Below, in pieces: positions 27,237 through 35,186 of a DNA stretch of 64,000 nt; within the stretch, counting starts at the first letter, position 1; each line of letters opens with the position of its first letter. The notes under the pieces were generated by a model. The model worked only from the letters and a program-made list of their open reading frames with translations. It did no database searches and was not told the DNA's origin. The DNA is from Flavobacterium psychrophilum (GTDB taxonomy: Bacteria > Bacteroidota > Bacteroidia > Flavobacteriales > Flavobacteriaceae): the NCBI GenBank assembly GCA_945862065.1, contig CAMAWT010000013.1:12388-76387 (forward strand). The letters run 5' to 3'. The translations under genes and the position numbers were made by a program.

Positions 27237-28007
27237 TTATTTAGATAAAATAATAATGGTTAGCATGGTAGAAATTGTGAATGAAACCAACGAAACGAAA
27301 GTTCCTAAATTACCAACATATCCCGCCGATTTTACTACAGGACCATTTGGAGTAACATAAATAACATCATTTGGTTTGATATAATAATAAGGGGAGTCAA
27401 ACCATTTTTTGGATGTCAAATCAATGTTTACATAGGTTTTTTGATGGTTCTCTTCGCGTATCAACAGGATTTCTTTTCGCTTACCATTGATTGTTAAATC
27501 TCCAGCAAATCCTAAAGCTTGAAGTAATGTAATGTTTTGCTCTGTAAAATTATAGGTCCCAGGATTTCCAACTTCGCCTAATATGGTGAATTTTGCATTC
27601 AACAATCGTGCACTAACTAACGGATTTGATAAGTGCTTTTGACTTTTCAGTATATCGCTCACTTTATTTTCGACTTCTTGAATGGTTAATTGATCTACTT
27701 GTAATTTTCCTAAAATGGGTAAATTGATCGTTCCGTCAATCGCTACCAAATATCCCTGCATGGTCACGCCTGTAGTATTTCCACCGGCGTTATTCTGTTC
27801 CATATTATAAAAAACAGATGCTTCCGGACTATCTGAAGTGATTCGTATACTGATAATGTCATTTACTTGTAATTTTGTTGGCGTTAAAACAACAGGGTCT
27901 TTGTCAGTCAACTTCAAATCATTAAAATAAATAATGTCTTTTTTGGTAGAGCATGCACTAACCATAAACAAGACAAGCACGGTGGTTACTAATTGTATTT
28001 TTTTCAT
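27237..28007 (-). CDS. wza: Wza-type polysaccharide export lipoprotein
   Basis: Outer-membrane exporter subunit. The 256-residue protein has a lipoprotein signal ending MVSACSTK (Cys19), a Poly_export domain (about 40-140; LQVNDIISIRITS, GTINLPILGKLQV) and a SLBB domain (about 145-225; FTILGEVGNPGTYNF, then LLQALGFAGDLTINGKR). It ends with a hydrophobic helix (about 232-253), shorter than the barrel-forming helix of E. coli Wza. It pairs with wzc 5 bp downstream, forming the trans-envelope export channel. Confidence 0.93.
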   Translation of the reverse strand: MKKIQLVTTVLVLFMVSACSTKKDIIYFNDLKLTDKDPVVLTPTKLQVNDIISIRITSDSPEASVFYNMEQNNAGGNTTGVTMQGYLVAIDGTINLPILGKLQVDQLTIQEVENKVSDILKSQKHLSNPLVSARLLNAKFTILGEVGNPGTYNFTEQNITLLQALGFAGDLTINGKRKEILLIREENHQKTYVNIDLTSKKWFDSPYYYIKPNDVIYVTPNGPVVKSAGYVGNLGTFVSLVSFTISTMLTIIILSK

Positions 28008-28056
28008 TTCAATTATTATACTTTGATTTAAAGAAATTAATTTTTTTCTAACTAAA

Positions 28057-29949
28057 TTACTGCTGCGGGTTACTAATAAATTCTGGTACTAACTTTTTCA
28101 AAACGGAAATAAATTCTTGTTTATCTTCCATTTTTTGGCAAAGATACATTTCTTTTAAGAATATTTCTACTTCTGAGAAAGCGTACGTTTGATCTGTTGC
28201 AATCATAATTTTAGGATTGTATGTAGGAACCGTTTTCGACTTATCCGCTAATAATTCTTCATACAATTTTTCGCCTTCACGCAATCCTGTATAAACAATT
28301 TCAATGTCTTTATGAGGTTCTTTTCCGCTAAGGCGAATCATTTTTTCTGCCAAGTCAACAATTTTGATGGGTTTACCCATGTCAAACAAATAGATTTCTC
28401 CACCTCTTCCCATAGTTGCTGCTTCAAGTACCAATCTACAAGCCTCTGGAATGGTCATAAAAAATCGATTGATGTCTGGATGTGTTACCGTTATGGGTCC
28501 GCCTTCTTTTATCTGGCGTTCAAACAAATTAACCACCGATCCATTGGATCCTAACACATTTCCAAAACGAGTAACAATTATTTCTGTCTTAAACGAGGGA
28601 TTCTCTTCTTTCTGTTGGTAGTAAGTTGATTGCACTAAAATTTCGGCAATTCGTTTGGAGGCACCCATAATATTGGTTGGATTCACTGCTTTGTCTGTAG
28701 AAACAAAAACAAAGCGCTCCACTTGATGTGACAAAGCTATATCCAAAACGTTTTTAGTGCCAAACACATTGATTTTAATGGCTTGATAGAAATTACGTTC
28801 TAACATAGGCACGTGCTTGTAGGCAGCCGCATGAAAAACCAATTGTGGTTTGTGTTTTTCAAATACAATTTGAACTTCATCAACATTTCGAACATCTGCT
28901 AATTCAAACACACACTCAATTTGCGGATAAGCTGCTTTAATTTGTATTTCTAATTCGTGCATTGGTGATTCTGCCTGATCAATAATAACCAATTTTTGTG
29001 GCTGCAATTGCACCAATTGATTTACTATCTCACTTCCAATAGATCCTGCGCCACCTGTAACAACAACCACTTTCCCTTCAAAGTCACTCGCTAGTTTAGG
29101 ATTGATAATTTCGATTTGATTTCGAAATAATAAATCATTCAACGTGTATTTTTTTAAAGGTGAATTTGCTACCTGGGAACCACTTTCCAATCTTGGAAAA
29201 AACACTTGTATTTTATTGGTTAAACAACGTTCAATTAATTCGGCTTCTTCGTCTTCATCAAGAAACTTCTTAAGTAAAACTACATTTTTAATTTTATGAA
29301 ATCGCAATACGGTTGAAATAGTACTGAACTTTGAAATAATGGGAATACCTAATAGTTTTTTTCCATGCAATAGCTTATTTTTATCTATAAAAAATAATAT
29401 TTTGTACGGACTATTTGGATCTTGAATAAAAGCTTCTGCCAAAGCTATCGTTGTACTGTTAACACCTATAATAACAGTATTATGGTACGTAATATCGTGG
29501 TTCTTGTTTAATAGTTCAAAAATAATTTTAACAAAAATTCTAAAAAGAAGCAATCCGAAAAAAGTAAATATGGTTGTAATTAATAATGTAATTGTTACAA
29601 AAACAAAAGAACCATATATAAAATAGTACGTATAATTGATAAAAAGTAACGAAAGGTAGGTGCAAAAAATGGCAATTAAAATTCGATAGGCATCTTTTAG
29701 TGTTGAAAATCTTATAATACCTGAATAGGTTTTGAATAGTAAGAAATAAAAGAAATAAACAGAAAAAATAATCAATATGCGCTTTTCTAATGAAAAGGTA
29801 GGATAAAAGTCAATGTGTAATAAAGTATAAAAGTAATAACTAACAAATAAAACGGATAATACAATAGACAAATCGATCACCAGAATAATCCACTTAGGTA
29901 GGAATTTGATTTCGTTAATGTTAAATTTATTTTGTATGAATTGAATCAT
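28057..29949 (-). CDS. Membrane-bound UDP-sugar 4,6-dehydratase (PglF/WbpM/CapD family)
   Basis: It should oxidise UDP-GlcNAc to the UDP-4-keto-6-deoxy sugar, first step toward 2,4-diamino-trideoxy sugars. The 630 residues contain four N-terminal membrane helices (about 15-150), a CoA-binding-like Rossmann domain (about 165-285), and the dehydratase: NAD motif TGGAGSIGSE near 300 and the active-site stretch STDKAVNPTNIMGASKR, which replaces the usual tyrosine by methionine as in WbpM/PglF. The tail motif LREGEKLYEELL is typical. It lies downstream of the PglC-PglD fusion, which may use its product. Confidence 0.9.
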   Translation of the reverse strand: MIQFIQNKFNINEIKFLPKWIILVIDLSIVLSVLFVSYYFYTLLHIDFYPTFSLEKRILIIFSVYFFYFLLFKTYSGIIRFSTLKDAYRILIAIFCTYLSLLFINYTYYFIYGSFVFVTITLLITTIFTFFGLLLFRIFVKIIFELLNKNHDITYHNTVIIGVNSTTIALAEAFIQDPNSPYKILFFIDKNKLLHGKKLLGIPIISKFSTISTVLRFHKIKNVVLLKKFLDEDEEAELIERCLTNKIQVFFPRLESGSQVANSPLKKYTLNDLLFRNQIEIINPKLASDFEGKVVVVTGGAGSIGSEIVNQLVQLQPQKLVIIDQAESPMHELEIQIKAAYPQIECVFELADVRNVDEVQIVFEKHKPQLVFHAAAYKHVPMLERNFYQAIKINVFGTKNVLDIALSHQVERFVFVSTDKAVNPTNIMGASKRIAEILVQSTYYQQKEENPSFKTEIIVTRFGNVLGSNGSVVNLFERQIKEGGPITVTHPDINRFFMTIPEACRLVLEAATMGRGGEIYLFDMGKPIKIVDLAEKMIRLSGKEPHKDIEIVYTGLREGEKLYEELLADKSKTVPTYNPKIMIATDQTYAFSEVEIFLKEMYLCQKMEDKQEFISVLKKLVPEFISNPQQ

Positions 29950-30129
29950 TTCTTATTTTTTCAATAATTAGGCAAAAATAGGTTTTTTTAATTGAATTTA
30001 TTGCGTTTTTTTAGGTTTTTTTGATTGCTTTAGGCAATAGATATTAGTGATTAGTTATTGGTAATTAGTAATTAGTTTTTGAGAATTAAAACCATCGACT
30101 GTCAACCAAATACCATCAACTAAAAAAAA
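29950..30129. other. Low-complexity spacer
   Basis: AT-rich spacer with degenerate TTAGTGATTAGTTATTGGTA-like short repeats; no gene or clear signal. Confidence 0.5.
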
Positions 30130-31326
30130 CTAAATCAGCTTAGCTGGTATGCCTACTGCGGTGCAATTATCTGGTATATTTGTAGTTACTACTGCACCTG
30201 CGCCTATGGTAACATTTTTACCAATGGTTATATTTTGTAAAATCGATGCGCCCATCCCAATATGTGATGACTCGCCCACTTTAACTCCTCCGCCCAAAGT
30301 AGCATTAGGTGCTACATGTACAAAATCTTCTAACACACAATCGTGTTCTATAATGGCACCTGTATTAACAATACAATGTTTTCCAATAACAGCCGCGGCA
30401 TTGATGACTGCTGTGGCAAATACTTGACAGCCCTCGCCTATTTTTGCGTGTTTGGAAACTACAGCGCTTGGATGTATGGTCATAACAAAATTTGATTTTA
30501 ATTGATTTGAAATATTTTTTCTGTGGATTGGATTTCCAATGGCTATGATAGCATTTACAGAATGGTACTCATTGTTTGGCTCTCTTTGCTCTACTTGATA
30601 ATGCCCCAAATGAGGGGGTGGTTTATCATCCAAAACGGAAGATATGACATATTTATTTTCTTCCTCTATACAATCAACAACAACTTTTGCATGACCGCCA
30701 GCTCCAATCACAAATAACTTATTATTTCCTCTAAATGGCTCAATGGTTGCCACATCTTGTGCATTGATTCCTTCGCTTTTAATGACTTTTCCAATGGTTT
30801 TTAAAAATATTTTTAGATCGGTAAAGAAATTACAATTCGAAACATACCACACATCCAACTCAAATTTTTGATCCCACGAAATGGCATTTCTACCATTTAC
30901 TTGTGCCCAGCCAGTGATACCAGGTTTTACTTCGTGACGACGATTTTGAAAGGGAGAGTATAAATGTAAATAATTTGGCAATAAGGGTCGGGGGCCAATA
31001 ATGCTCATATCGCCTTTAAGTACGTTGAGTAATTGCGGGATTTCATCCAAAGAGGTTTTTCTTACAAACTTCCCAATAGTAGTCAATCTTATTTCATCAG
31101 AAAGCAAATTGCCATCCGCATCTTTTTTGTCGTTCATGGTTTTGAACTTTATGATTGTAAAAATTTTACCGTTTTTGCCAGGACGTTTTTGAAAGAAAAA
31201 GGGTTTTCCTTGATTGGCAAAGCTTAACGCAATGGTTGCCACTATAAATAGCGGACTCAATAGGATTAGTCCTAGTGCGGCGGCGGCAAAATCAAGTAGG
31301 GGTTTAAGTAGGTTTTTGTACATCAA
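30130..31326 (-). CDS. PglC-PglD fusion: initiating phosphoglycosyl transferase plus sugar N-acetyltransferase
   Basis: Two enzymes in one 398-residue chain. Residues 1 to about 200 are a monotopic sugar-phosphate transferase: N-terminal membrane segment, FFFQKRPGKNGKIFTIIKFKTM, the DE pair in KTSLDEIPQLLNVLKGDMS, and GPRPLL, then PGITGWAQVNGRN. From about 206 begins a PglD-like part: Rossmann VIGAGGHAK, then left-handed-helix hexapeptide repeats (IHPSAVVSKHAKIGEG onward) with the catalytic histidine in IEHDCVLEDFVHVAPNA. It should acetylate a UDP-4-amino sugar and then load it on undecaprenyl phosphate. Usually these are two adjacent genes. It lies between an uncharacterised module and the dehydratase. 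Confidence 0.9.
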   Translation of the reverse strand: MMYKNLLKPLLDFAAAALGLILLSPLFIVATIALSFANQGKPFFFQKRPGKNGKIFTIIKFKTMNDKKDADGNLLSDEIRLTTIGKFVRKTSLDEIPQLLNVLKGDMSIIGPRPLLPNYLHLYSPFQNRRHEVKPGITGWAQVNGRNAISWDQKFELDVWYVSNCNFFTDLKIFLKTIGKVIKSEGINAQDVATIEPFRGNNKLFVIGAGGHAKVVVDCIEEENKYVISSVLDDKPPPHLGHYQVEQREPNNEYHSVNAIIAIGNPIHRKNISNQLKSNFVMTIHPSAVVSKHAKIGEGCQVFATAVINAAAVIGKHCIVNTGAIIEHDCVLEDFVHVAPNATLGGGVKVGESSHIGMGASILQNITIGKNVTIGAGAVVTTNIPDNCTAVGIPAKLI

Positions 31327-31433
31327 ATTTTTAAAAATATTTATTTGGCGAAATTAGCTATTATTACTGAATGTTGTGTTTTTTTGCTGTTTATTTTCTT
31401 TACATCTGTATTATTCAATCATGAGTTGCTTAA

Positions 31434-31712
31434 CTCTTTTTTTAAACACAAATTACACAAATTTGCACGAATTTTTGAATTGTATTGGCTATTTCACAAA
31501 GTTTGTAACTAAGATTTATGAAGGGTCGCTTCGCTCTTTTTTAAACACGAATTTCACAAATTTGCACAAATTTTTGAATTGTATTGGCTATTCCACAAAG
31601 TTTTACACGAAGATTTATGGAGGGTCGCTTCGCTCTTTTTTAAACACAAATTTGCACAAATTTTTGAATTGGTTTGGTTGTTTCACAAAGGTGTGGGAAG
31701 GGTGACGAAGTT
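31434..31712. repeat. Tandem ~100-bp repeat, nearly three units
   Basis: Units start at 31434, 31534 and 31633. Each runs from CTCTTTTTTAAACAC through AATTTTTGAATTG and TTCACAAAG to GGGTCGCTTCG. The third is incomplete. Related sequence is found at 34770-35040 and 57640-58050. An open frame across it is just the repeat. The wider gap 31327-32041 also holds low-complexity sequence and an 11-bp tandem array. Confidence 0.75.
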
Positions 31713-31961
31713 TTTGAGTTTTTTTGCTGTTTGTTTTGCTGTGTGTTTTGCTGTGCGTTATACTTTATGATAAAAATGCAGATTAGATGGATTAAAACAA
31801 TTAAACACGTTTTGGTTTGCTTAAAGCATTTGTGAATAAAGAGGAGAAATTGATAATTATCAACTGTTACTTATCAATTATTAATTATTAATTAGAATTG
31901 GATTTATAGACAGTAACTTTGAGTTATTATAGTTACCTACAAAAAAGGTAAGCTAAACTAA

Positions 31962-32016
31962 CCCCTAATTATCCCCTAAGTATCCCCTAAGTATCTCCCA
32001 AGTATCTCCCAAGTGT
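31962..32016. repeat. Five tandem 11-bp units
   Basis: CCCCTAATTAT, CCCCTAAGTAT twice, CTCCCAAGTAT and CTCCCAAGTGT follow one another without gaps, ending 25 bp before the stop codon of the small minus-strand gene. Confidence 0.85.
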
Positions 32017-32041
32017 TTCTTTAACATCACAGTTGTGTTTT

Positions 32042-32236
32042 TTAGATTCCTTTGAAGTATTCTTCTTCATTTATGCCCATGTATTCACAAAAATGCGATA
32101 CCATAATTAATTGTTTTTCACGTAACCCTAATGTTTCACGTATTTCTTTCATCAATCGATAAGATGCTCTTTCTTTATATCCTGTAAAACTCATTACTTC
32201 GTTAACGCGTACGATTCTTGATTTTGAATTACTCAT
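32042..32236 (-). CDS. Small putative helix-turn-helix DNA-binding protein
   Basis: A 64-residue, basic, mostly helical protein. The segment RVNEVMSFTGYKERASYRLMKEIRETLGL looks like a helix-turn-helix with recognition helix, comparable to excisionase or small helix-turn-helix regulators; the C-terminal half (QLIMVSHFCEYMGINEEEY) is another helical pair. I cannot name a family. It is on the same strand as, and 94 bp after, the 379-residue gene upstream. Direct repeats of 21-bp period lie 69-101 bp before its start and could be its operator. Confidence 0.65.
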   Translation of the reverse strand: MSNSKSRIVRVNEVMSFTGYKERASYRLMKEIRETLGLREKQLIMVSHFCEYMGINEEEYFKGI

Positions 32237-32304
32237 GATTTATAAAATTAAAAATTATTTTTCAAAATTATAAATGGCTCTATCTAGAATGCACAGAGAA
32301 ATAC

Positions 32305-32337
32305 GGAGTTTACTCGGAGAAATCTGGAGTTTACTCG
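32305..32337. promoter_or_regulatory. 21-bp-period direct repeats, putative operator
   Basis: GGAGTTTACTCG occurs exactly at 32305-32316 and 32326-32337, one period of 21 bp, with a weaker third echo (GAGTTAC) from 32347. The array overlaps the stop codon of the gene at 32331-33470 and precedes the small helix-turn-helix gene, so repression or activation by that protein is a fair guess. Confidence 0.5.
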
Positions 32338-33470
32338 ATAATTTGCGAGTTACTGTAAATCAGATGTTTAACAAGTTGATAAATAAAATCTCTTTCTTCA
32401 TTATAGGCTTTATTTTTAGTATCCGTGGCTCTATTCAAGTCTATTTCATAATCTTGCTCATTGAACCACATTCTGAAGGGTGTATCTTTTACAACAATAA
32501 GCGGCGGTAGCTCTGATTCTGACATGGTTCGGAAGAAAAAACTGATGGTTTGGAAAGAATGCAATCCTTTTGCTAGATAATCAAACACTAAAAATGCTTT
32601 AAAATCTTTAAAAATATGTTTTGGATAGGATTTTTCAGTAAGTTGTGGAAGAGTGAACTTAAATTCGAATGGTTTTTCTACTCTTTTTGGGGTGATGGCC
32701 TCTGCAATAGTTGTAATGATACTTTCAAAAGGTTCAAATGGGTGTTTAATTTTCCAAAGTTGCTGCATTTCTTTTAGTTGTTTTTTTAGATAGTGTTGCA
32801 CTCTTTGCTGGTAAAAGTGGTTTTGCTCGGTAGTTAACGATGGTTTTGGATGTAGCAATTGGGTGAAAACTATGTGCTCTTGGTAGGCGTCCGCTATACA
32901 ACTAACTGATGTGGGCCATTCAAAATGTTCTATCAAATGGAGTCCACATTGCAGATACACCGCATCCAAAAATTCATTCAAATGTTGATTTATTCCATTT
33001 AATTCAGGAAAATCAGGCATTCTATCCAGAGCTATTCTTTCGCTCCAGCTTCTCTCATTTCGCGTTCCTTTGTTATTCATCCAAATGTCTAATTGCTCAA
33101 AAACCAGCAAATGTTCTTCCAAAAATTGAAAATAGACTATTTTCTTTTCTTGATTGCTTTTTTTAAAAATTGTTTTTTCGTGTAAACAAAACAGCATTAC
33201 CTGTGAACCAAATGTATCATTTGACTTTTTTACATTTTTTACAAGTAGTTCGCCTTTTTGCCAAGAATCAAACAAGTAGTGTGCCTTGCTTGCAAATGTT
33301 TGATTGTATTTGTTTTTGATTAAATAACCCCCAAATTGTATAAAATTGATATAACTGGCAACAAATAAATCCTTGCAATTTGTGCCTGTTGCATCTATTT
33401 GTTCTAATCTTTGGATGGCATTGTAGTCTGTTGTAGTATTGTAGCTATCGACAAAAAGGTATTTGTTCAT
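32331..33470 (-). CDS. Uncharacterised 379-residue protein
   Basis: No family recognised. The protein is soluble, rich in aromatic residues and helices, without signal peptide or membrane segments. The C-terminal 120 residues look like a separate domain (FKFTLPQLTEKSYPKHIFKDFK, then YLAKGLHSFQTISFFFRTMSE and an FRMWFNEQDYEIDL segment). There is a run of glutamines and lysines near 225-245. It forms a pair with the small helix-turn-helix gene downstream, between the glycosyltransferase/AbiE block and the PglC-PglD fusion, and faces the plus-strand DUF6266 gene across a 442-bp gap. A role in mobility or regulation is only a guess. The RteC family was considered but key motifs were not found. 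Confidence 0.7.
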   Translation of the reverse strand: MNKYLFVDSYNTTTDYNAIQRLEQIDATGTNCKDLFVASYINFIQFGGYLIKNKYNQTFASKAHYLFDSWQKGELLVKNVKKSNDTFGSQVMLFCLHEKTIFKKSNQEKKIVYFQFLEEHLLVFEQLDIWMNNKGTRNERSWSERIALDRMPDFPELNGINQHLNEFLDAVYLQCGLHLIEHFEWPTSVSCIADAYQEHIVFTQLLHPKPSLTTEQNHFYQQRVQHYLKKQLKEMQQLWKIKHPFEPFESIITTIAEAITPKRVEKPFEFKFTLPQLTEKSYPKHIFKDFKAFLVFDYLAKGLHSFQTISFFFRTMSESELPPLIVVKDTPFRMWFNEQDYEIDLNRATDTKNKAYNEERDFIYQLVKHLIYSNSQIIE

Positions 33471-33534
33471 ATCGTTTGTTATTAGTTGGCATTGATGATG
33501 CTAAGTTAGGATTTTTTTTAAATACAAAAGACGA

Positions 33535-33665
33535 TTTAAATGGTGAATTGATAATGGATAATGGTGAATTGATAAATGGTGAATGGCGAATTGATTATGG
33601 TTTATGAATAATGGTTAATTGATAATTGATTATGGTTAATTGATTATGGTTAATGAATATTAAAT
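33535..33665. repeat. Low-complexity ATGGTTAATTGATTATGGTT-type repeats
   Basis: Imperfect short repeats built from GGTGAATTGATAATGG and GGTTAATTGATTAT fill the first half of the 442-bp gap between the divergent genes. The second half holds the promoter and leader of the DUF6266 gene. Confidence 0.6.
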
Positions 33666-33757
33666 CCAACAACTAAAAACTCATCCAACTAACTGTCTTT
33701 TTCTTCCTTTCTCTGCTTTTTTTTGCATTGTTTGGTTTCGAGTGGCACGTATTGACA

Positions 33758-33785
33758 TTGGTCCTTTTTAATCAAAATATCTTTG
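33758..33785 (+). promoter_or_regulatory. Promoter of the DUF6266 gene
   Basis: TTG (33758-33760), 17-bp spacer, TATCTTTG (33778-33785): a full Bacteroidota-type promoter. The predicted leader is about 120 bases long. Confidence 0.6.
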
Positions 33786-33912
33786 CTGTATTAAGTGTCA
33801 CAAGCGTAATACAGACAGTTTATAATAGAAAATATACCGGTTCTTGTTTTCTATTGGCAACTTTAAGATTTCGCTCTGACAAAATATTTATATAAACTTA
33901 AATTTACTGCCA

Positions 33913-34662
33913 ATGGCAAAATTTGATGGGATCTTCGAGATCCAAGGCACCGTAAAAGGTATGACGTTTTACAAGACCAAAGATGGTCTTTTAGTAAGAT
34001 CCAAAGGAGGAATCTCCAAAAAAAGAATGAACACCGATCCTGCTTTTCAACGCACTCGGGAAAACAACTCCGAGTTTGGTCACAATGCCAAAATGGGGCA
34101 ACTGATGCGGAAATCGGTTGCAGGCATGATGTCGCTTGCGAAGGACAATCGTGTTAGCAGCCGTGTAGCACAATCTATGAGTTTGGTAAAAAACTTAGAT
34201 CTTGATTCGAAACGCGGTGAGCGCAAAGTTTGGATTGGCATCGAAGGTACTGAAGGGAAACAGGTACTGAAGGGTTTTGATTTTAATGTAAACGCTCCTT
34301 TTCATTCTGTTTTTCGAGGTCAGTATGACTTGGACACCACTATGGGAGTTGTCTCTATTTCTGGTTTTAATCCGGGATCGCATTTAAGAATTCCGCAAGG
34401 GGCTACGCATGCTAGTATTAGTAGCGCTGTTACTTTGATTGATTTTGAGATGGATGATTATCAAACCGCGTTCAGTCCGAAATTTAACTTTCCGACTACG
34501 GATGGGTTGCTTGATTTGACTTTGTTGGTAAGTGCGTTGCCAACAGGTACTGGTGTTAAATTCTTTTACATTTTGATTGAATTTTTTCAGGAATTGAATG
34601 GAGTTCAGTATCCCCTGAAAAATAATTCGCACAACGTTTTGTATATTTTGGATGTTATGTAG
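33913..34662 (+). CDS. DUF6266-like protein
   Basis: A 249-residue protein of unknown function. The N-terminus (GIFEIQGTVKGMTFYKTKDGLLVRSKGGISKKRM) and the following helical stretch (FQRTRENNSEFGHNAKMGQLMRKSV) match the DUF6266 pattern as I remember it; the rest is beta-rich. No signal peptide. It is the only plus-strand gene inside the minus-strand capsule locus and has its own full promoter and terminator, so it is an independent unit, perhaps arrived by insertion. Function unknown. Confidence 0.7.
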   Translation: MAKFDGIFEIQGTVKGMTFYKTKDGLLVRSKGGISKKRMNTDPAFQRTRENNSEFGHNAKMGQLMRKSVAGMMSLAKDNRVSSRVAQSMSLVKNLDLDSKRGERKVWIGIEGTEGKQVLKGFDFNVNAPFHSVFRGQYDLDTTMGVVSISGFNPGSHLRIPQGATHASISSAVTLIDFEMDDYQTAFSPKFNFPTTDGLLDLTLLVSALPTGTGVKFFYILIEFFQELNGVQYPLKNNSHNVLYILDVM

Positions 34663-34684
34663 GGTTTGTTTTTTTTTTCAAAAG

Positions 34685-34714
34685 ATCCACATCGTTTTGA
34701 TGTGGATTTTTTTT
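34685..34714 (+). terminator. Terminator of the DUF6266 gene
   Basis: ATCCACATC (34685-34693) with GATGTGGAT (34699-34707), 5-base loop, then a run of T. Confidence 0.88.
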
Positions 34715-34769
34715 GTGTAAACGGATTTTTCAGTGTGCTTTGCTGTTTCACAAAGTGTTATGAGAGTTT

Positions 34770-35040
34770 ATGAAGGGTCGCTTCGCTCTTGTTTTGATAG
34801 TAATTTAAGAAGGTCGCTATGCTCTTTTTAAACACAGATTTCACAGATTTGCAGGATTTTTTGAATTGCGTTGGTTGTTTCACAAAAGGTCACAAAGATT
34901 GACACGAAGGATTATGAAAGATTATGAAGGAGCGCTACGCTAATTTTAAACACAGATTTGTAGGATTTTTTGATGTGCTATTTTATTTCACAAAGGGTCG
35001 CTAAGGTTTTACGAAATTTCACGAAGGATTAAAAAGGGTT
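34770..35040. repeat. Degenerate copies of the GTCGCTTCGCTC / AAACACAGATTTCACA repeat
   Basis: Contains GGGTCGCTTCGCTC, GGTCGCTATGCTC and two AAACACAGATTT...GGATTTTTTGA segments related to the tandem units at 31434-31712. The 524-bp gap 34663-35186 holds the terminator, these repeats and AT-rich TCAATTGTCAATTATAAATT-type sequence, but no gene. Confidence 0.65.
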
Positions 35041-35186
35041 TCTTACGTTTTGTTTGTTACTATGTGGTGTATAAAATACAGATTGGATGGATTAAAATAA
35101 TTAAAACGAGGTATTCGTTTGATTAAGGGATTTGTGAATGAAGTGTAGAAATTGTCAATTGTCAATTATAAATTGTTAATTATTAC

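Noticed and set aside
31376..31705. Plus-strand open frame of 109 codons
   Set aside because: It lies entirely in the ~100-bp tandem repeat and its 'protein' repeats the same segment three times; no start signal or family.
32331..33470. RteC-type mobilisation protein
   Set aside because: Size and surroundings suggested it, but I could not find the family's motifs; no other conjugation or mobilisation gene is near.
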